Assembly (NCBI GenBank): GCA_964635375.1
Contig: CAZWOU010000001.1
Location: 82,440 to 146,439, forward strand
Length of the DNA stretch: 64,000 nt
Source: CAZMNY01 sp964635375
Lineage (GTDB): Bacteria > Planctomycetota > Planctomycetia > Pirellulales > Pirellulaceae
Reading direction: 5' to 3'
Positions 35,345 through 44,117 of the stretch are shown here, in pieces. Position numbers and translations under genes: made by a program. How positions within the stretch are numbered: position 1 is the first letter of the stretch; every line of letters starts with the position of its first letter. Under the pieces are notes generated by a model, which did no database searches, was not told the DNA's origin, and worked only from the letters and a program-made list of their open reading frames with translations.

Positions 35345-36730
35345 ATGTCGAGCGCCAAAATGATTCGTACTGTCTTGTTCCTACTTGCCGCCATCGCCGC
35401 GACCAACACCGGTTGGGCTGGCGAACTACGCACGGGGCGCGGCGTGAGAACCTTCACGGTAGCCGAGCCCGAAAAGGCCAAACTCGCTGGCGCCGCACAG
35501 TCAAGTCTAATCCGCGAGTCGAGTCTGATCCGCGTGTCCCAGCAAACTCCTTTGGGGACTCAGTCGGCTGGTGGAGACGAAGCCGGATCGAGCGAATTGT
35601 CGGGCGTCGAGCTGCCGCCGCTTTCCCCGCGAACGACCTCCCTGGAAGGCGATTTCCCAATCGAGACATGGGGTGCAGGATCCTGCGGCGAATGCGGAGA
35701 GTGTTCTCAATGTGCGAACTACTGGTTTGCCGCCGAGTTCTTACTTTGGTGGCGACGCGGCCGAGCGGTTCCTCCGCTGGCGTCGACCAACGTTTTGGGC
35801 GCCGGATCCGTCTTGTTCGGCGACGAAACCGTTGGCGACCGAGCTCGCCCGGGCGCTCGATTTGAGCTGGGAGGTTTCCTCAACTACGACCACTCGAGCA
35901 GCTTATCTGGTCGAGTTTGGGGACTTGGCGAATCGCGAGTTCGTTTCGATTCGAACAGCTTGGCGGCGGGAACGACGGTCGTGCGGCCGTTTGTCGACGT
36001 CGAGCCCGGCAGTCCGACGTTGAATCAGGAAACGGGTCTGCCTATCGACGGCATCGGCGGGTCAACCGGGAGCATGCAGGTTACGTCCGATGCCAACGTG
36101 TGGGGTGCGGAGGCGTTGTATCGATGTGCATTCTATCGCGACTGCAATACGCGGGGCGATGTGGTTTTCGGTTATCAATCGACTCGCATCGACGAGGACG
36201 TGGCGATCAACCACAACTTCACGAACGCGGGCATCCAGATCATTGGTCGCGACATTTTCGACACGAAGAACGAATTTCACGGCGCGGTGTTGGGGATCGA
36301 AGTCATTTCCCGTCAGGGTCCCTGGACTATTGACCTGCTTGCCAAGGTCGGCATCGGCGACATGCACCAACGCGTCAATATCAGCGGTTTTGAAATCCGA
36401 GACGACGGGATTACCGAGCAGACCTTCAATGGCTCGTTGCTGGCGTTGCCCAGCAATATCGGATTTCGCGAGAGAAACAAGTTTGCCGTCGTTCCCGAAC
36501 TTGGCGTCAAATCGCGTTGGCAGGCCCATCCCGATTTGGAGTTATCGCTCGGCTATTCTTTCGTCTACTGGAGCGACGTGATGCAAGCGGGCGACATCAT
36601 CGACCGCGTGGTGAACGGAAGCCAGACAAGCGGCGGCGCGCTCAGTGGCACGGCCAGGCCGGCTTTCGTGTTCCAAGACGGGACCTATTGGGTCCACGGC
36701 CTCAACTTTGGGCTGACGTGGTCCTACTAA
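35345..36730 (+). CDS. BBP7-family outer-membrane beta-barrel protein
   Basis: 461 residues with a signal peptide (MIRTVLFLLAAIAATNTGWAG when begun at the second Met) and a Ser/Pro-rich linker. A Cys cluster (SCGECGECSQCANYW, about 110-124) precedes the barrel region. The barrel starts with FAAEFLLWWRRGRAVPPL, the typical BBP7 opening of planctomycetes, and continues with amphipathic strands such as RFELGGFLNYDHSSSLSG and DLELSLGYSFVYWSDVM, ending in the aromatic Trp-Ser-Tyr typical of outer-membrane barrels. Paralogues are numerous in planctomycetes. Role unknown. The gene converges with the giant secreted protein gene, with only 19 bases between. Confidence 0.8.
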   Translation: MSSAKMIRTVLFLLAAIAATNTGWAGELRTGRGVRTFTVAEPEKAKLAGAAQSSLIRESSLIRVSQQTPLGTQSAGGDEAGSSELSGVELPPLSPRTTSLEGDFPIETWGAGSCGECGECSQCANYWFAAEFLLWWRRGRAVPPLASTNVLGAGSVLFGDETVGDRARPGARFELGGFLNYDHSSSLSGRVWGLGESRVRFDSNSLAAGTTVVRPFVDVEPGSPTLNQETGLPIDGIGGSTGSMQVTSDANVWGAEALYRCAFYRDCNTRGDVVFGYQSTRIDEDVAINHNFTNAGIQIIGRDIFDTKNEFHGAVLGIEVISRQGPWTIDLLAKVGIGDMHQRVNISGFEIRDDGITEQTFNGSLLALPSNIGFRERNKFAVVPELGVKSRWQAHPDLELSLGYSFVYWSDVMQAGDIIDRVVNGSQTSGGALSGTARPAFVFQDGTYWVHGLNFGLTWSY

Positions 36731-36749
36731 CAGTTGGCAGATCGACTTG

Positions 36750-39700
36750 TTAGTTCAACTCGTCCAGAAGAATGTCGTCGATCTCGTCCGCGAGAATGCC
36801 GTCAAGTGACTCGGCATAGGGGTCTTCACGTTGGGCAAGCGCGTCTTCCGCGATCGTTTCCCTCTGCAGCTCGCTCGGCCAGGCGGCTAAGGTTGCGTCA
36901 GTCGAGAGTCGCGTCGAACGGGCAAGCTCTTCGACGTTGCTGAATTGACGCGTTCCAGCCGGCAGCGATTCGCCCTCGGGTTGAGGCGCCGCCGTGTTGA
37001 GCACCTGGATGGGTTGACTCTCGATCACGGGTTGGGAGATCGCCGGCTGTTGCTGACTCGCCTGCTGTTGCTGACTTGCCAGCTCGCCTTCCCCGAGCGC
37101 GCCACAAGTGCAACTGGTGTCCACGCCCAACTGGGCGACCGAGGCGGTAATTCGGCGATAGACTTGGCTGCCGGCGACGCGAGTTTCGAGTTGATCGTAG
37201 GGCAAGGTGACGGTTTCGACGTCTCCGTGACTGGTGGTCACGTTCAGAACCGCTGCGCCGTCGCCGTTATCGGGACTGGCGAGAACAACGCCGGTAACAT
37301 TCTCCCATCCCGCGCCGAGGGCGAAGGTCTGCAATCCAGTTTGAGTATCCTCGTACAGCTCGGCTTGAGGCACAGCCGGGCGGAGGAAGAAGTCGCTCAG
37401 CCTGACGAACTGAACGGTTCGTCCCAGTTCGGTGAAGTTGTTCGCCAGTCCTTCAACGCCTTCAGCAAGACTGGCGGAGATGATATCGTTGGCGGGCAAA
37501 GATCCACCTTGCGTTCCAACATAATCTGGTCCATCGAGGAGGTGGCCTGGCTGGCGTTCGATGATCGAATAATCGCCAGGAGCGAGGCTGGCAAACTCGT
37601 AATTCCCGTCGGCGTCGGTTGTCGTGGACAAGTCAACCGCATCTCCAAAATCATCGACGCCCGACAAGTCGATGGTCACGCCTCCAATCGGCGTCTCCCC
37701 AAAATCGCGGCGACCATTGTCGTTGCGATCGACGAACACGGACCCGCCGAGCATGCTTGGCTCAAAATCACGAACGGTGATCACAACCGTCGCCATCGCC
37801 TCTCCTCCGCGTCCATCAGCGAGAGTGTAGGTGACGGTGTCTTCACCGACAAAACCTTGATTCGGAGTATACAGAATCGACAGTCCGTCGCCGCTGACCG
37901 CAGCCGTGCCATTGGCCGACGAAACAACGCCGCTCACGCTCAAGACCTCTTCCGTATCCGGGCTGAAGGAATCGTTCGCCAAGACATCGATCGGGTTCAT
38001 GCTCGTGTTCTTGGTCACGGTTGCCGCATCGTCGACGGCTGTCGGCGGATCATTGACGTCCGCGACGCGGAAGAGGATTGTCGCGGAACTCTCGCCGCCG
38101 TTCCCATCGGAAATCGTGTAAGTGACAAACACGGGACCTTCGAAATCAGCTGCCGGCGTGAACTCGATTCCGGTTCCATTATCGACAATGGCAACTGTGC
38201 CGCTGACCGGTTCGGTCACATTCGTGATGGTCAGCGTTTCGTTTTCATCGGGGTCGAAGCTGTCATTGCCAAGCGGGCGGAAGATGGCGGCGGCGTCATC
38301 TTCGCTGAGATTGAAGTTATCGCCAACTGCTGTAGGCGGATCATTCACGGGCGCCAGATTGACTGTGACAGTCCCTTCGCTCTCCAGTCCGCGATTGTCG
38401 CGAACGGTGTAGGTAAATAGCTCGACGCCATTGGTATCGGCGGATGGCGTGTAGAGCACAAAGCTCCCCGCGCCGCCAAGCGTGGCTTGCCCGCCTCGAT
38501 CTGGCGCGGAAACACTGGTGATCAGCAGCGTCTCGCCGACATCGGGCGTAGTCAGGTCGTTTTGAACGACGTCGAGTAGCGTCTCGGCGGCGTCTTCGGT
38601 CAGTTGGAATGTGTCGTCCACGGCGGTGGGAGGATCGTTGACATCGAGCACGTTGACCACGACCGTCGCGGTATCGAATCCAACGCCGTCCGTGACGGTG
38701 TAAGTAAACGTATCGACTCCGACAAAATCCGCTTGCGGCGTGTAGATAAGCGATTTGGCGTCACCCGCGATTTGAACCGTCGCACCCTGCCCCGAAGCGC
38801 CCACGGCCGAGATCGTCAATTCGGCGTTCGACCCCTGGAATTTCTGGTCGTTTGCCAAGACGTCGATCGAAACATCGACGGAATCTTCATCGATGCCGAC
38901 GAGGTCTCCATTGGCGCCAAAAGCAAGATTGACGGTTAGCGTGTCGCCCTCAACTCGAATCACATCAGGCGAAACCGGATTGGCGTCGCCGATAAGAAGA
39001 CTATTGCTGGCAGGGAATATGTCGGCCGGTTCGCCGCCGAAGGTCTCGACTCCGCCAACGTTGGCCAGGAAGGGCGCTTCGAACAAGAGCAGTTCAGCAC
39101 CGTTGACGACCATCGAATTGCCTGCGGCGCCAAGCTCATCGACCAAGCCGATCTGGCTGCTGTCGCCTGTCTGAGCATTCGGGAAACTGGCGCCATAAGT
39201 AATCGGCCCATCAGCGAGCACCAAGTTATTCTGGTAGATCAAATCGAAGTAGACCTGGGTCACGCCTTGCGGGGCGAGCCGGTTGTCACTCGCGAATCCA
39301 CGAACCAGGAAACTCTCGCCCGCGTCAATTTCGGTAATCGGATTTCCAGCCAGGTCGGTGACATCAAGTCGAACGATAATCTGGTCGTTGCTAAGCACAT
39401 CGACGCTTAGCGACTGACGAACCTCGTTGCCGGCGGTATCCGTGGCCGCAATTTCAAACGCGTGAACGCCAACTTGGGCGGCGATCGGCGTCCAGGTGAA
39501 AGCGCCCGTGGCGCCATCGATCGTCGCGCCCGCGGGAGCATTAACAAGGGCGAACGTATCGCTCACGTCCTGAGTGTTCGCGTCGTAAGAAAGCAGCTCA
39601 GCGACTTTGACGGCTGTCGGCGGCACTGACGTGAACGTCGGCGGAGTATCGTCAATGTCAATCGTCAGCGAAGTGTTTCTGGGCCCCGTGACTCCAGCCA

Positions 39701-41276
39701 CCTCTTGCTCGGCCGTTATCACTGTGCTTCCGTCTAATTCAAAATCGCCGCTCGTCAGAATGGTGGCCGGACTGCTCGCAGTCGCTTGGCCGAGAAGCTG
39801 GTTGCCTGCGAAAACCCGCACAATCGCGCCGCTCGCGGCGCCAGTGACGACGAATTCCAACGCATTGGCAACGATACTGTTATCCAGATTGGTCAACTCA
39901 TCGCTGTCGCTCGAGCCGGTGTCATAGGCCGAAGAGAGATCGATGGCCGCCACATCGCCGACCGTGAAGCGGCCGAGGTCTTGAGTGGTCGTTCGCCCGA
40001 TTTCCACCGAGACTGCGTGTCGAGCCGCGAGGCCAGTGGTGGAAGTCTCGTTCGCACCGAGTGCAAAGCGAACGATGTGGTCGCCGGACCCAACGACGAT
40101 GGAATAGTTGCCGTTCGCGTCGGTGGTCGCGGAGAGCTCGCCCGAGTCAAACACGCCATTGTCGTTGGCGTCGATAAACGCCGTCAAGTTCGCGATTGCC
40201 GCTTCGCCCCCATCACGCACCCCGTCAGTGTCAGCATCCTCGAACGCGATTCCGCGAACTTCGCCACTTCCCTCAGCGGAGCGGATGACAACCAGTTGGT
40301 CGGTGGCGGAAACGGGCAGATCCGAGAACACGCCGCCATAATTGCCGGTCGGCGTTTGCGCCAGTTGGTCCACGACGGCCATGTCGCGAATGATAGCGAA
40401 GACGGAAAACCCGCCATTTTGGTTGTCGAGATTCTGGGCGTTGTTGCCAAGATTGACGAAGAGTTGGCTCGTCGCGCTGTTGGGCTGACCTCCCAGTTTT
40501 GCCATCGCCACCGTACCGCGCGTGTTCGACACGTCGAATTCGTTGGTAATCGGGGGGTCCGTTGGGATCGACGACAGCTGGTTAGTGCTTGTGAGCGTCT
40601 CGCTGGTCGTACTGAACCCGCCAGCTTGAATGATGAAGCCCGGGACAAGCCGGTGAAAAATGCTGTTGTCGTAGTCGCCGTCATTGACATAGTTCAGGAA
40701 ATTTTCGACCGTGCCCGGGGCGTTGCCTGCAAGCGTTTCAAGCTCCACCGGCCCGCCGTTGGTAACGAGGGCGACGATATTCGTTGGCAAGGGAATACCC
40801 GACGCGGCGCTGAGTTCGGTAAGCGTCAGGAATCCGAGCAGCCGAGTGCCATCGGGGAAGTCCCAAGTGGGCGTGCTGGTAATGTTGTTATCGATACCAA
40901 TTTGATTGAGCGACCCGTCTGGGTTCGTCACCTCAACATGGGGCAGCGAATCGGCGCCATCTCCAAACAGAGCCTTCTGCCGCGCACAGGCGACGCACGC
41001 ATGCGACCCAAAAAAGACCACGCCCGCCTCGTCTAAGGCGACCGCGAAGTCGGTCAAGTTCGCGAGAGCTCGGCTCTCACCTTCAGCCTGAGATTCACCT
41101 TCGGCGACGAAGGCGGATTCCTCGGCCATCGGCGCGAAGACGTCGGCGGCCAACATGGTCCGCACTTCCAGTTGCTCAAACAGCAATCGGCGCCGCGTGT
41201 CGCTCTGCAGACCCTTGAAACGCAAGCCATTGGGACGACGGGAGATACGGATACTATTCCGTTGCTTTCGGCTCAT
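36750..41276 (-). CDS. Giant secreted protein: LEPR-XLL-like, Trx-like, cyclophilin, SdrD-B and VCBS/cadherin-like repeats
   Basis: 1508 residues. A basic N terminus ends in LFEQLEVRTMLAA (about 32-44), the LEPR-XLL-type motif seen at the start of planctomycete surface proteins. Then come a thioredoxin-like domain with CVAC at about 94-97, whose context (FFGSHACVACARQKALFG, later TPTWDFPDGTRLLGF) resembles the Trx domain fused to VKOR; a cyclophilin-type prolyl isomerase at about 165-335 (NSIFHRLVPGFIIQAGGF); and an SdrD-B-like domain with Ca-binding DADTDGVRDGGE. The middle has Ig/cadherin-like domains and three VNDPPTAVxD repeats. A second SdrD-B domain (RNDNGRRDFGE) precedes a Gln/Pro-rich tail. 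Probably exported and Ca-stabilised. ATG 41276 chosen; upstream ATG 41315 is possible. Confidence 0.75.
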   Translation of the reverse strand: MSRKQRNSIRISRRPNGLRFKGLQSDTRRRLLFEQLEVRTMLAADVFAPMAEESAFVAEGESQAEGESRALANLTDFAVALDEAGVVFFGSHACVACARQKALFGDGADSLPHVEVTNPDGSLNQIGIDNNITSTPTWDFPDGTRLLGFLTLTELSAASGIPLPTNIVALVTNGGPVELETLAGNAPGTVENFLNYVNDGDYDNSIFHRLVPGFIIQAGGFSTTSETLTSTNQLSSIPTDPPITNEFDVSNTRGTVAMAKLGGQPNSATSQLFVNLGNNAQNLDNQNGGFSVFAIIRDMAVVDQLAQTPTGNYGGVFSDLPVSATDQLVVIRSAEGSGEVRGIAFEDADTDGVRDGGEAAIANLTAFIDANDNGVFDSGELSATTDANGNYSIVVGSGDHIVRFALGANETSTTGLAARHAVSVEIGRTTTQDLGRFTVGDVAAIDLSSAYDTGSSDSDELTNLDNSIVANALEFVVTGAASGAIVRVFAGNQLLGQATASSPATILTSGDFELDGSTVITAEQEVAGVTGPRNTSLTIDIDDTPPTFTSVPPTAVKVAELLSYDANTQDVSDTFALVNAPAGATIDGATGAFTWTPIAAQVGVHAFEIAATDTAGNEVRQSLSVDVLSNDQIIVRLDVTDLAGNPITEIDAGESFLVRGFASDNRLAPQGVTQVYFDLIYQNNLVLADGPITYGASFPNAQTGDSSQIGLVDELGAAGNSMVVNGAELLLFEAPFLANVGGVETFGGEPADIFPASNSLLIGDANPVSPDVIRVEGDTLTVNLAFGANGDLVGIDEDSVDVSIDVLANDQKFQGSNAELTISAVGASGQGATVQIAGDAKSLIYTPQADFVGVDTFTYTVTDGVGFDTATVVVNVLDVNDPPTAVDDTFQLTEDAAETLLDVVQNDLTTPDVGETLLITSVSAPDRGGQATLGGAGSFVLYTPSADTNGVELFTYTVRDNRGLESEGTVTVNLAPVNDPPTAVGDNFNLSEDDAAAIFRPLGNDSFDPDENETLTITNVTEPVSGTVAIVDNGTGIEFTPAADFEGPVFVTYTISDGNGGESSATILFRVADVNDPPTAVDDAATVTKNTSMNPIDVLANDSFSPDTEEVLSVSGVVSSANGTAAVSGDGLSILYTPNQGFVGEDTVTYTLADGRGGEAMATVVITVRDFEPSMLGGSVFVDRNDNGRRDFGETPIGGVTIDLSGVDDFGDAVDLSTTTDADGNYEFASLAPGDYSIIERQPGHLLDGPDYVGTQGGSLPANDIISASLAEGVEGLANNFTELGRTVQFVRLSDFFLRPAVPQAELYEDTQTGLQTFALGAGWENVTGVVLASPDNGDGAAVLNVTTSHGDVETVTLPYDQLETRVAGSQVYRRITASVAQLGVDTSCTCGALGEGELASQQQQASQQQPAISQPVIESQPIQVLNTAAPQPEGESLPAGTRQFSNVEELARSTRLSTDATLAAWPSELQRETIAEDALAQREDPYAESLDGILADEIDDILLDELN

Positions 41277-41757
41277 AATCTCAGTTCCCGAGCGGAGACG
41301 CTTGAAGTGATTCATTTCGCTGGCACGACCGGTTACAGTCTGCCGCCCTGAAATAGGCGGGCGAAATGACGCCGGTAGCCCAAATACGTTGTTGAGCAAA
41401 TATCCAGCTTAGACGGAGCCCGGCGAAACCAAACTGTCTGGGGACCTTTTTCCCGCAAACTTTGGTTTGCGCTGTTGTCATAAGTTACTTATCATTCGCG
41501 ACTTACAAGTTCCCTCTAAGCCGTAGTGTCTGCACAACCGTCCCCGCTGTTGCAACTGATCTTAGACGTTGCTGCCCATGCGGGAGTTCCCGCACAATCG
41601 GAATGAATCCAAGCTTCCATGGGTCGGGACAGCGAGGATTCAGCCGATAGTCTACACGGCGCCGGCAATCTCTGCTTCTGCTGCTACATTGGGCGGACCT
41701 TTTTCGCGAACGAGACATCCGGCGTTTCGGTCTTTCTCCAACCAGCCATCCCTCAAC
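41277..41757. other. Divergent intergenic region
   Basis: About 480 bases between the giant-protein gene and the reductase gene, which are transcribed apart. It should contain both promoters. An open frame antisense to the reductase runs through part of it but has no coding character. No RNA gene or repeat was seen. Confidence 0.5.
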
Positions 41758-42798
41758 ATGCCAGCCGCAACCGAAATCCCGCTTCCGCTGCTTGTCACTG
41801 GCGTGGCCGGCGTCGCGGGCTACAACGCTTTCCACTACTTCCGCCAACGATATGGGGAGCAAGTCATTGGCGTGCGGCGAGTCGACAACTGGCCCTTGAA
41901 TCACGAGGGCATTGTCGGTTGCAACCTGCACGACCGGGACGCGGTTTTCGAGTTATTCCAAACCTATGGATTCCGATCCGTTTTGAATACGGAGGGTTCC
42001 TGTGCACTTCGGGCCTGTGAATTCGACCCTATGTTGGCTTGGCGAATCAACGTGCTCGGCCTGGCGACACTGCTCGGAGCGATCGAGTCGATTGGGCATC
42101 CGGTGCGGACGATTCACCTTTCGATTGATCTCGTCTTTTCGGGGACGCGAGGCGGGCGGCATGTCGAGTCGGACGCGACCGACCCGGTCACGGTCTACGG
42201 CAAGACGATGGTGCAAACAGAGCAACTGGTCCTGGCGGAAACGAGCGACGCTTGCGTGCTGAGAATCTCCCTGCCAATGGGCGTCAGTTTCAACGGGCAT
42301 GCGGGCGCCATCGATTGGATCCAATCTCGGTTCAAAAAACAGAAGCCAGCGACGCTGTACTACGATGAGATCCGCACGCCAACCTACACCGATTGCATGA
42401 ACCCGTTGTATGAAGACTTGCTAACTCACCCGATCCACGGCTTGTATCATGCCGGCGGACCGACTGCGCTGAGCCTTTACGAGATCGCCCAAGTCATCAA
42501 TCGCGTCGGCGGATACAACCCTGATTGCTTGATGGGCTGCTATCGGCGTGAAGCGGGGCCAGTGCCGCCTCGCGCCGGCAACGTCAGCATGACGTCGTCA
42601 CGGATCGCCGATGCCCTGGGCTACGAACCGTTCGATCCTTGGCCCCTCGATCCACAGTGGATTCCAAAAGATCGTCGATGGCACTACGACCGAAAAGGCC
42701 CGGAAGGCTCGGCCGAACTGCTGGCTTCGCTACTGTACGAGAACCCGGCCCGGCGCGGCGCCGATACAAGGCCGCGCGCAGGCGAGACGAAAAGATAA
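41758..42798 (+). CDS. RmlD-like NAD(P)-dependent sugar reductase
   Basis: 346 residues, extended SDR fold. The N terminus has a glycine motif (VTGVAGVAGYNAF) and the body matches the RmlD/dTDP-4-dehydrorhamnose reductase group: AWRINVLGLATLLGAIES, the strand HLSIDLVFSGTRGG, and the catalytic DPVTVYGKTMVQTEQ (Tyr and Lys), then RISLPMGVSF and a late GLYHAGGPTALSLYEIAQ. Substrate could be a nucleotide sugar for surface polysaccharide. ATG 41758 starts at the Rossmann fold. It is convergent with the AlkD-like gene, only 10 bases apart. No rml genes are adjacent, so the exact reaction is open. Confidence 0.78.
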   Translation: MPAATEIPLPLLVTGVAGVAGYNAFHYFRQRYGEQVIGVRRVDNWPLNHEGIVGCNLHDRDAVFELFQTYGFRSVLNTEGSCALRACEFDPMLAWRINVLGLATLLGAIESIGHPVRTIHLSIDLVFSGTRGGRHVESDATDPVTVYGKTMVQTEQLVLAETSDACVLRISLPMGVSFNGHAGAIDWIQSRFKKQKPATLYYDEIRTPTYTDCMNPLYEDLLTHPIHGLYHAGGPTALSLYEIAQVINRVGGYNPDCLMGCYRREAGPVPPRAGNVSMTSSRIADALGYEPFDPWPLDPQWIPKDRRWHYDRKGPEGSAELLASLLYENPARRGADTRPRAGETKR

Positions 42799-42808
42799 CG
42801 AACCGCAA

Positions 42809-43519
42809 TCAACAACGGATCGTTTTTCGCTTCTTGCCGACTCGCCCCGTCGATTCCATTTTGGAAATGTAATCCAGCGCGTCAGGCACCTTGCAGGCGG
42901 TACCGTTCATGTCGACCGCTACGACGCCGTTAGCTCCGGCTACCGACTTGGCTCGCGCGAGCATCGGTTTCAGATAGCCGCCCACGGCAATGACGAACCC
43001 GTTCATCGTATAGCGAACTCGATTCTCCGCCTCTTCAATGTTGTCCTGCACGTAGTCGAGCAGTTGGGCGATCTCGTCTAGATCCAGTTCATCATCCGGG
43101 GTAATAGCGATCACGCCGGCGTAAGTGCACCACCCCGTGGAGACGACGGACTCCTTGCTCGCCTCGGTCCAATCCCAAGCTAGTTCGACCGCCTGCGGAT
43201 GTTCCACAGCGACCCAGGGAACCGCGTATTCGGAGAGCATCGGCCAGCCGGCCTTCTTGGCCCACCCATTGAGCTGCTTTCTGGTCATTTGGGCTCCGTC
43301 TGCAACGAGCCCGGCCAAGTACATAGCATCCAGGTTCCCCGAGTCGTAAAGCGCGAGGGCCAACTCTTGGTTTCCCTTGATTTGCTTGGCGATCACTTTG
43401 AGATCAGCCACGCTGACGCCAAAGAAGTCCCCGCTAGCCCCGTGGCGGGCAAAAGTCTTGCGAGTGCTTTCTTTACCCTTGCTCTTGAGCGAGGCCAAAA
43501 CCTGGGGCAGGGCCGTCAT
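42809..43519 (-). CDS. AlkD-like DNA alkylation repair protein
   Basis: 236 residues of HEAT-like helical repeats, family of AlkC/AlkD DNA glycosylases that remove bulky or cationic alkylated bases without base flipping. Visible landmarks: the N-terminal helix GKESTRKTFARHGASGDFFG, then VADLKVIAKQIKGNQELALAL, LAGLVADGAQM and the WDWTEASKESVVSTGWCTY helix. The C terminus is very basic (GRVGKKRKTIRC), suitable for DNA. Some members of the fold are not glycosylases, so the reaction is not certain. It ends 10 bases from the convergent reductase gene and is followed upstream by the Nudix gene with 21 bases between, possibly co-transcribed. Confidence 0.72.
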   Translation of the reverse strand: MTALPQVLASLKSKGKESTRKTFARHGASGDFFGVSVADLKVIAKQIKGNQELALALYDSGNLDAMYLAGLVADGAQMTRKQLNGWAKKAGWPMLSEYAVPWVAVEHPQAVELAWDWTEASKESVVSTGWCTYAGVIAITPDDELDLDEIAQLLDYVQDNIEEAENRVRYTMNGFVIAVGGYLKPMLARAKSVAGANGVVAVDMNGTACKVPDALDYISKMESTGRVGKKRKTIRC

Positions 43520-43540
43520 TCTATCCGCCCTTCGTTGGCT

Positions 43541-44071
43541 TCATCTGTTGGAGCCGCCGGTCAGCCGGCCCTGGTAGATCAGCAACCCGACCAATGTTTT
43601 GGCGTCCTCGATGGCGCCATCGCGGCACATTTGCACGGCTTCGTTGAGCGAAAGCACAACGTTCTCGATGAACTCGTTTGGTTCCAAAACAGCCTCGCCC
43701 GCAACGAGCCCGGTGGCCACGAAGACTGCCATTCGCTCGTCCATGATGCCAGGCGCGAGAAAGAACTGGTGCAGCGGTTCCATCTGTTCAGCCGTGAATC
43801 CAGTCTCCTCCCGCAACTCGCGAATCGCCGTTTCCCGAGGATCTTCACCAGGCTCTCGCGTGCCGGCGGGCAGTTCCAACAAGTCGCGACCAATTGCGAC
43901 TCGACGGTTGCGGATCAAGCAGATTCGACCGTCCGCCAAAACGGGCAGGATTGCCACCGCGCCGGGATGTCGAATCACGTGGCGAGGTCTTGAGGATCCA
44001 TCCCGCAACGACTCCTCGATTTGTTCCACGCGAAAGCGGTCGGATTCGAGTACGACGCGAGGTTCGTTCAC
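43541..44071 (-). CDS. Nudix hydrolase, ADP-ribose pyrophosphatase-like
   Basis: 176 residues, cytosolic. The Nudix box is complete: GTREPGEDPRETAIRELREE followed by TGF, with Glu residues for metal binding. N-terminal strands (PRVVLESDRFRVEQIEE) and the conserved RHPGAVAILPVLADGRICLI strand fit the ADP-ribose/nucleoside-diphosphate-sugar group. GTG 44071 is the start: GGAGG lies 6 bases upstream, and the open frame further upstream overlaps gltA without similarity. Likely in one run gltA-nudix-alkD (46 and 21 base gaps), a mixed set with no evident common function. Confidence 0.84.
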   Translation of the reverse strand: MNEPRVVLESDRFRVEQIEESLRDGSSRPRHVIRHPGAVAILPVLADGRICLIRNRRVAIGRDLLELPAGTREPGEDPRETAIRELREETGFTAEQMEPLHQFFLAPGIMDERMAVFVATGLVAGEAVLEPNEFIENVVLSLNEAVQMCRDGAIEDAKTLVGLLIYQGRLTGGSNR

Positions 44072-44117
44072 TTGCACCCTCCGCCAATTCGCTGCATCCG
44101 CGCGTCGACACCGCGGC

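Noticed and set aside
36945..38420. Plus-strand open frame of about 491 codons
   Set aside because: Antisense to the repeat domains of the giant protein; its text is an artefact of those repeats.
39786..41036. Long open frame on the plus strand (about 416 codons)
   Set aside because: It is antisense to the giant secreted protein, which has clear domain signatures; the antisense translation has none.
41503..41931. Minus-strand gene upstream of the reductase
   Set aside because: Antisense to the reductase start, no family similarity, no ribosome site.
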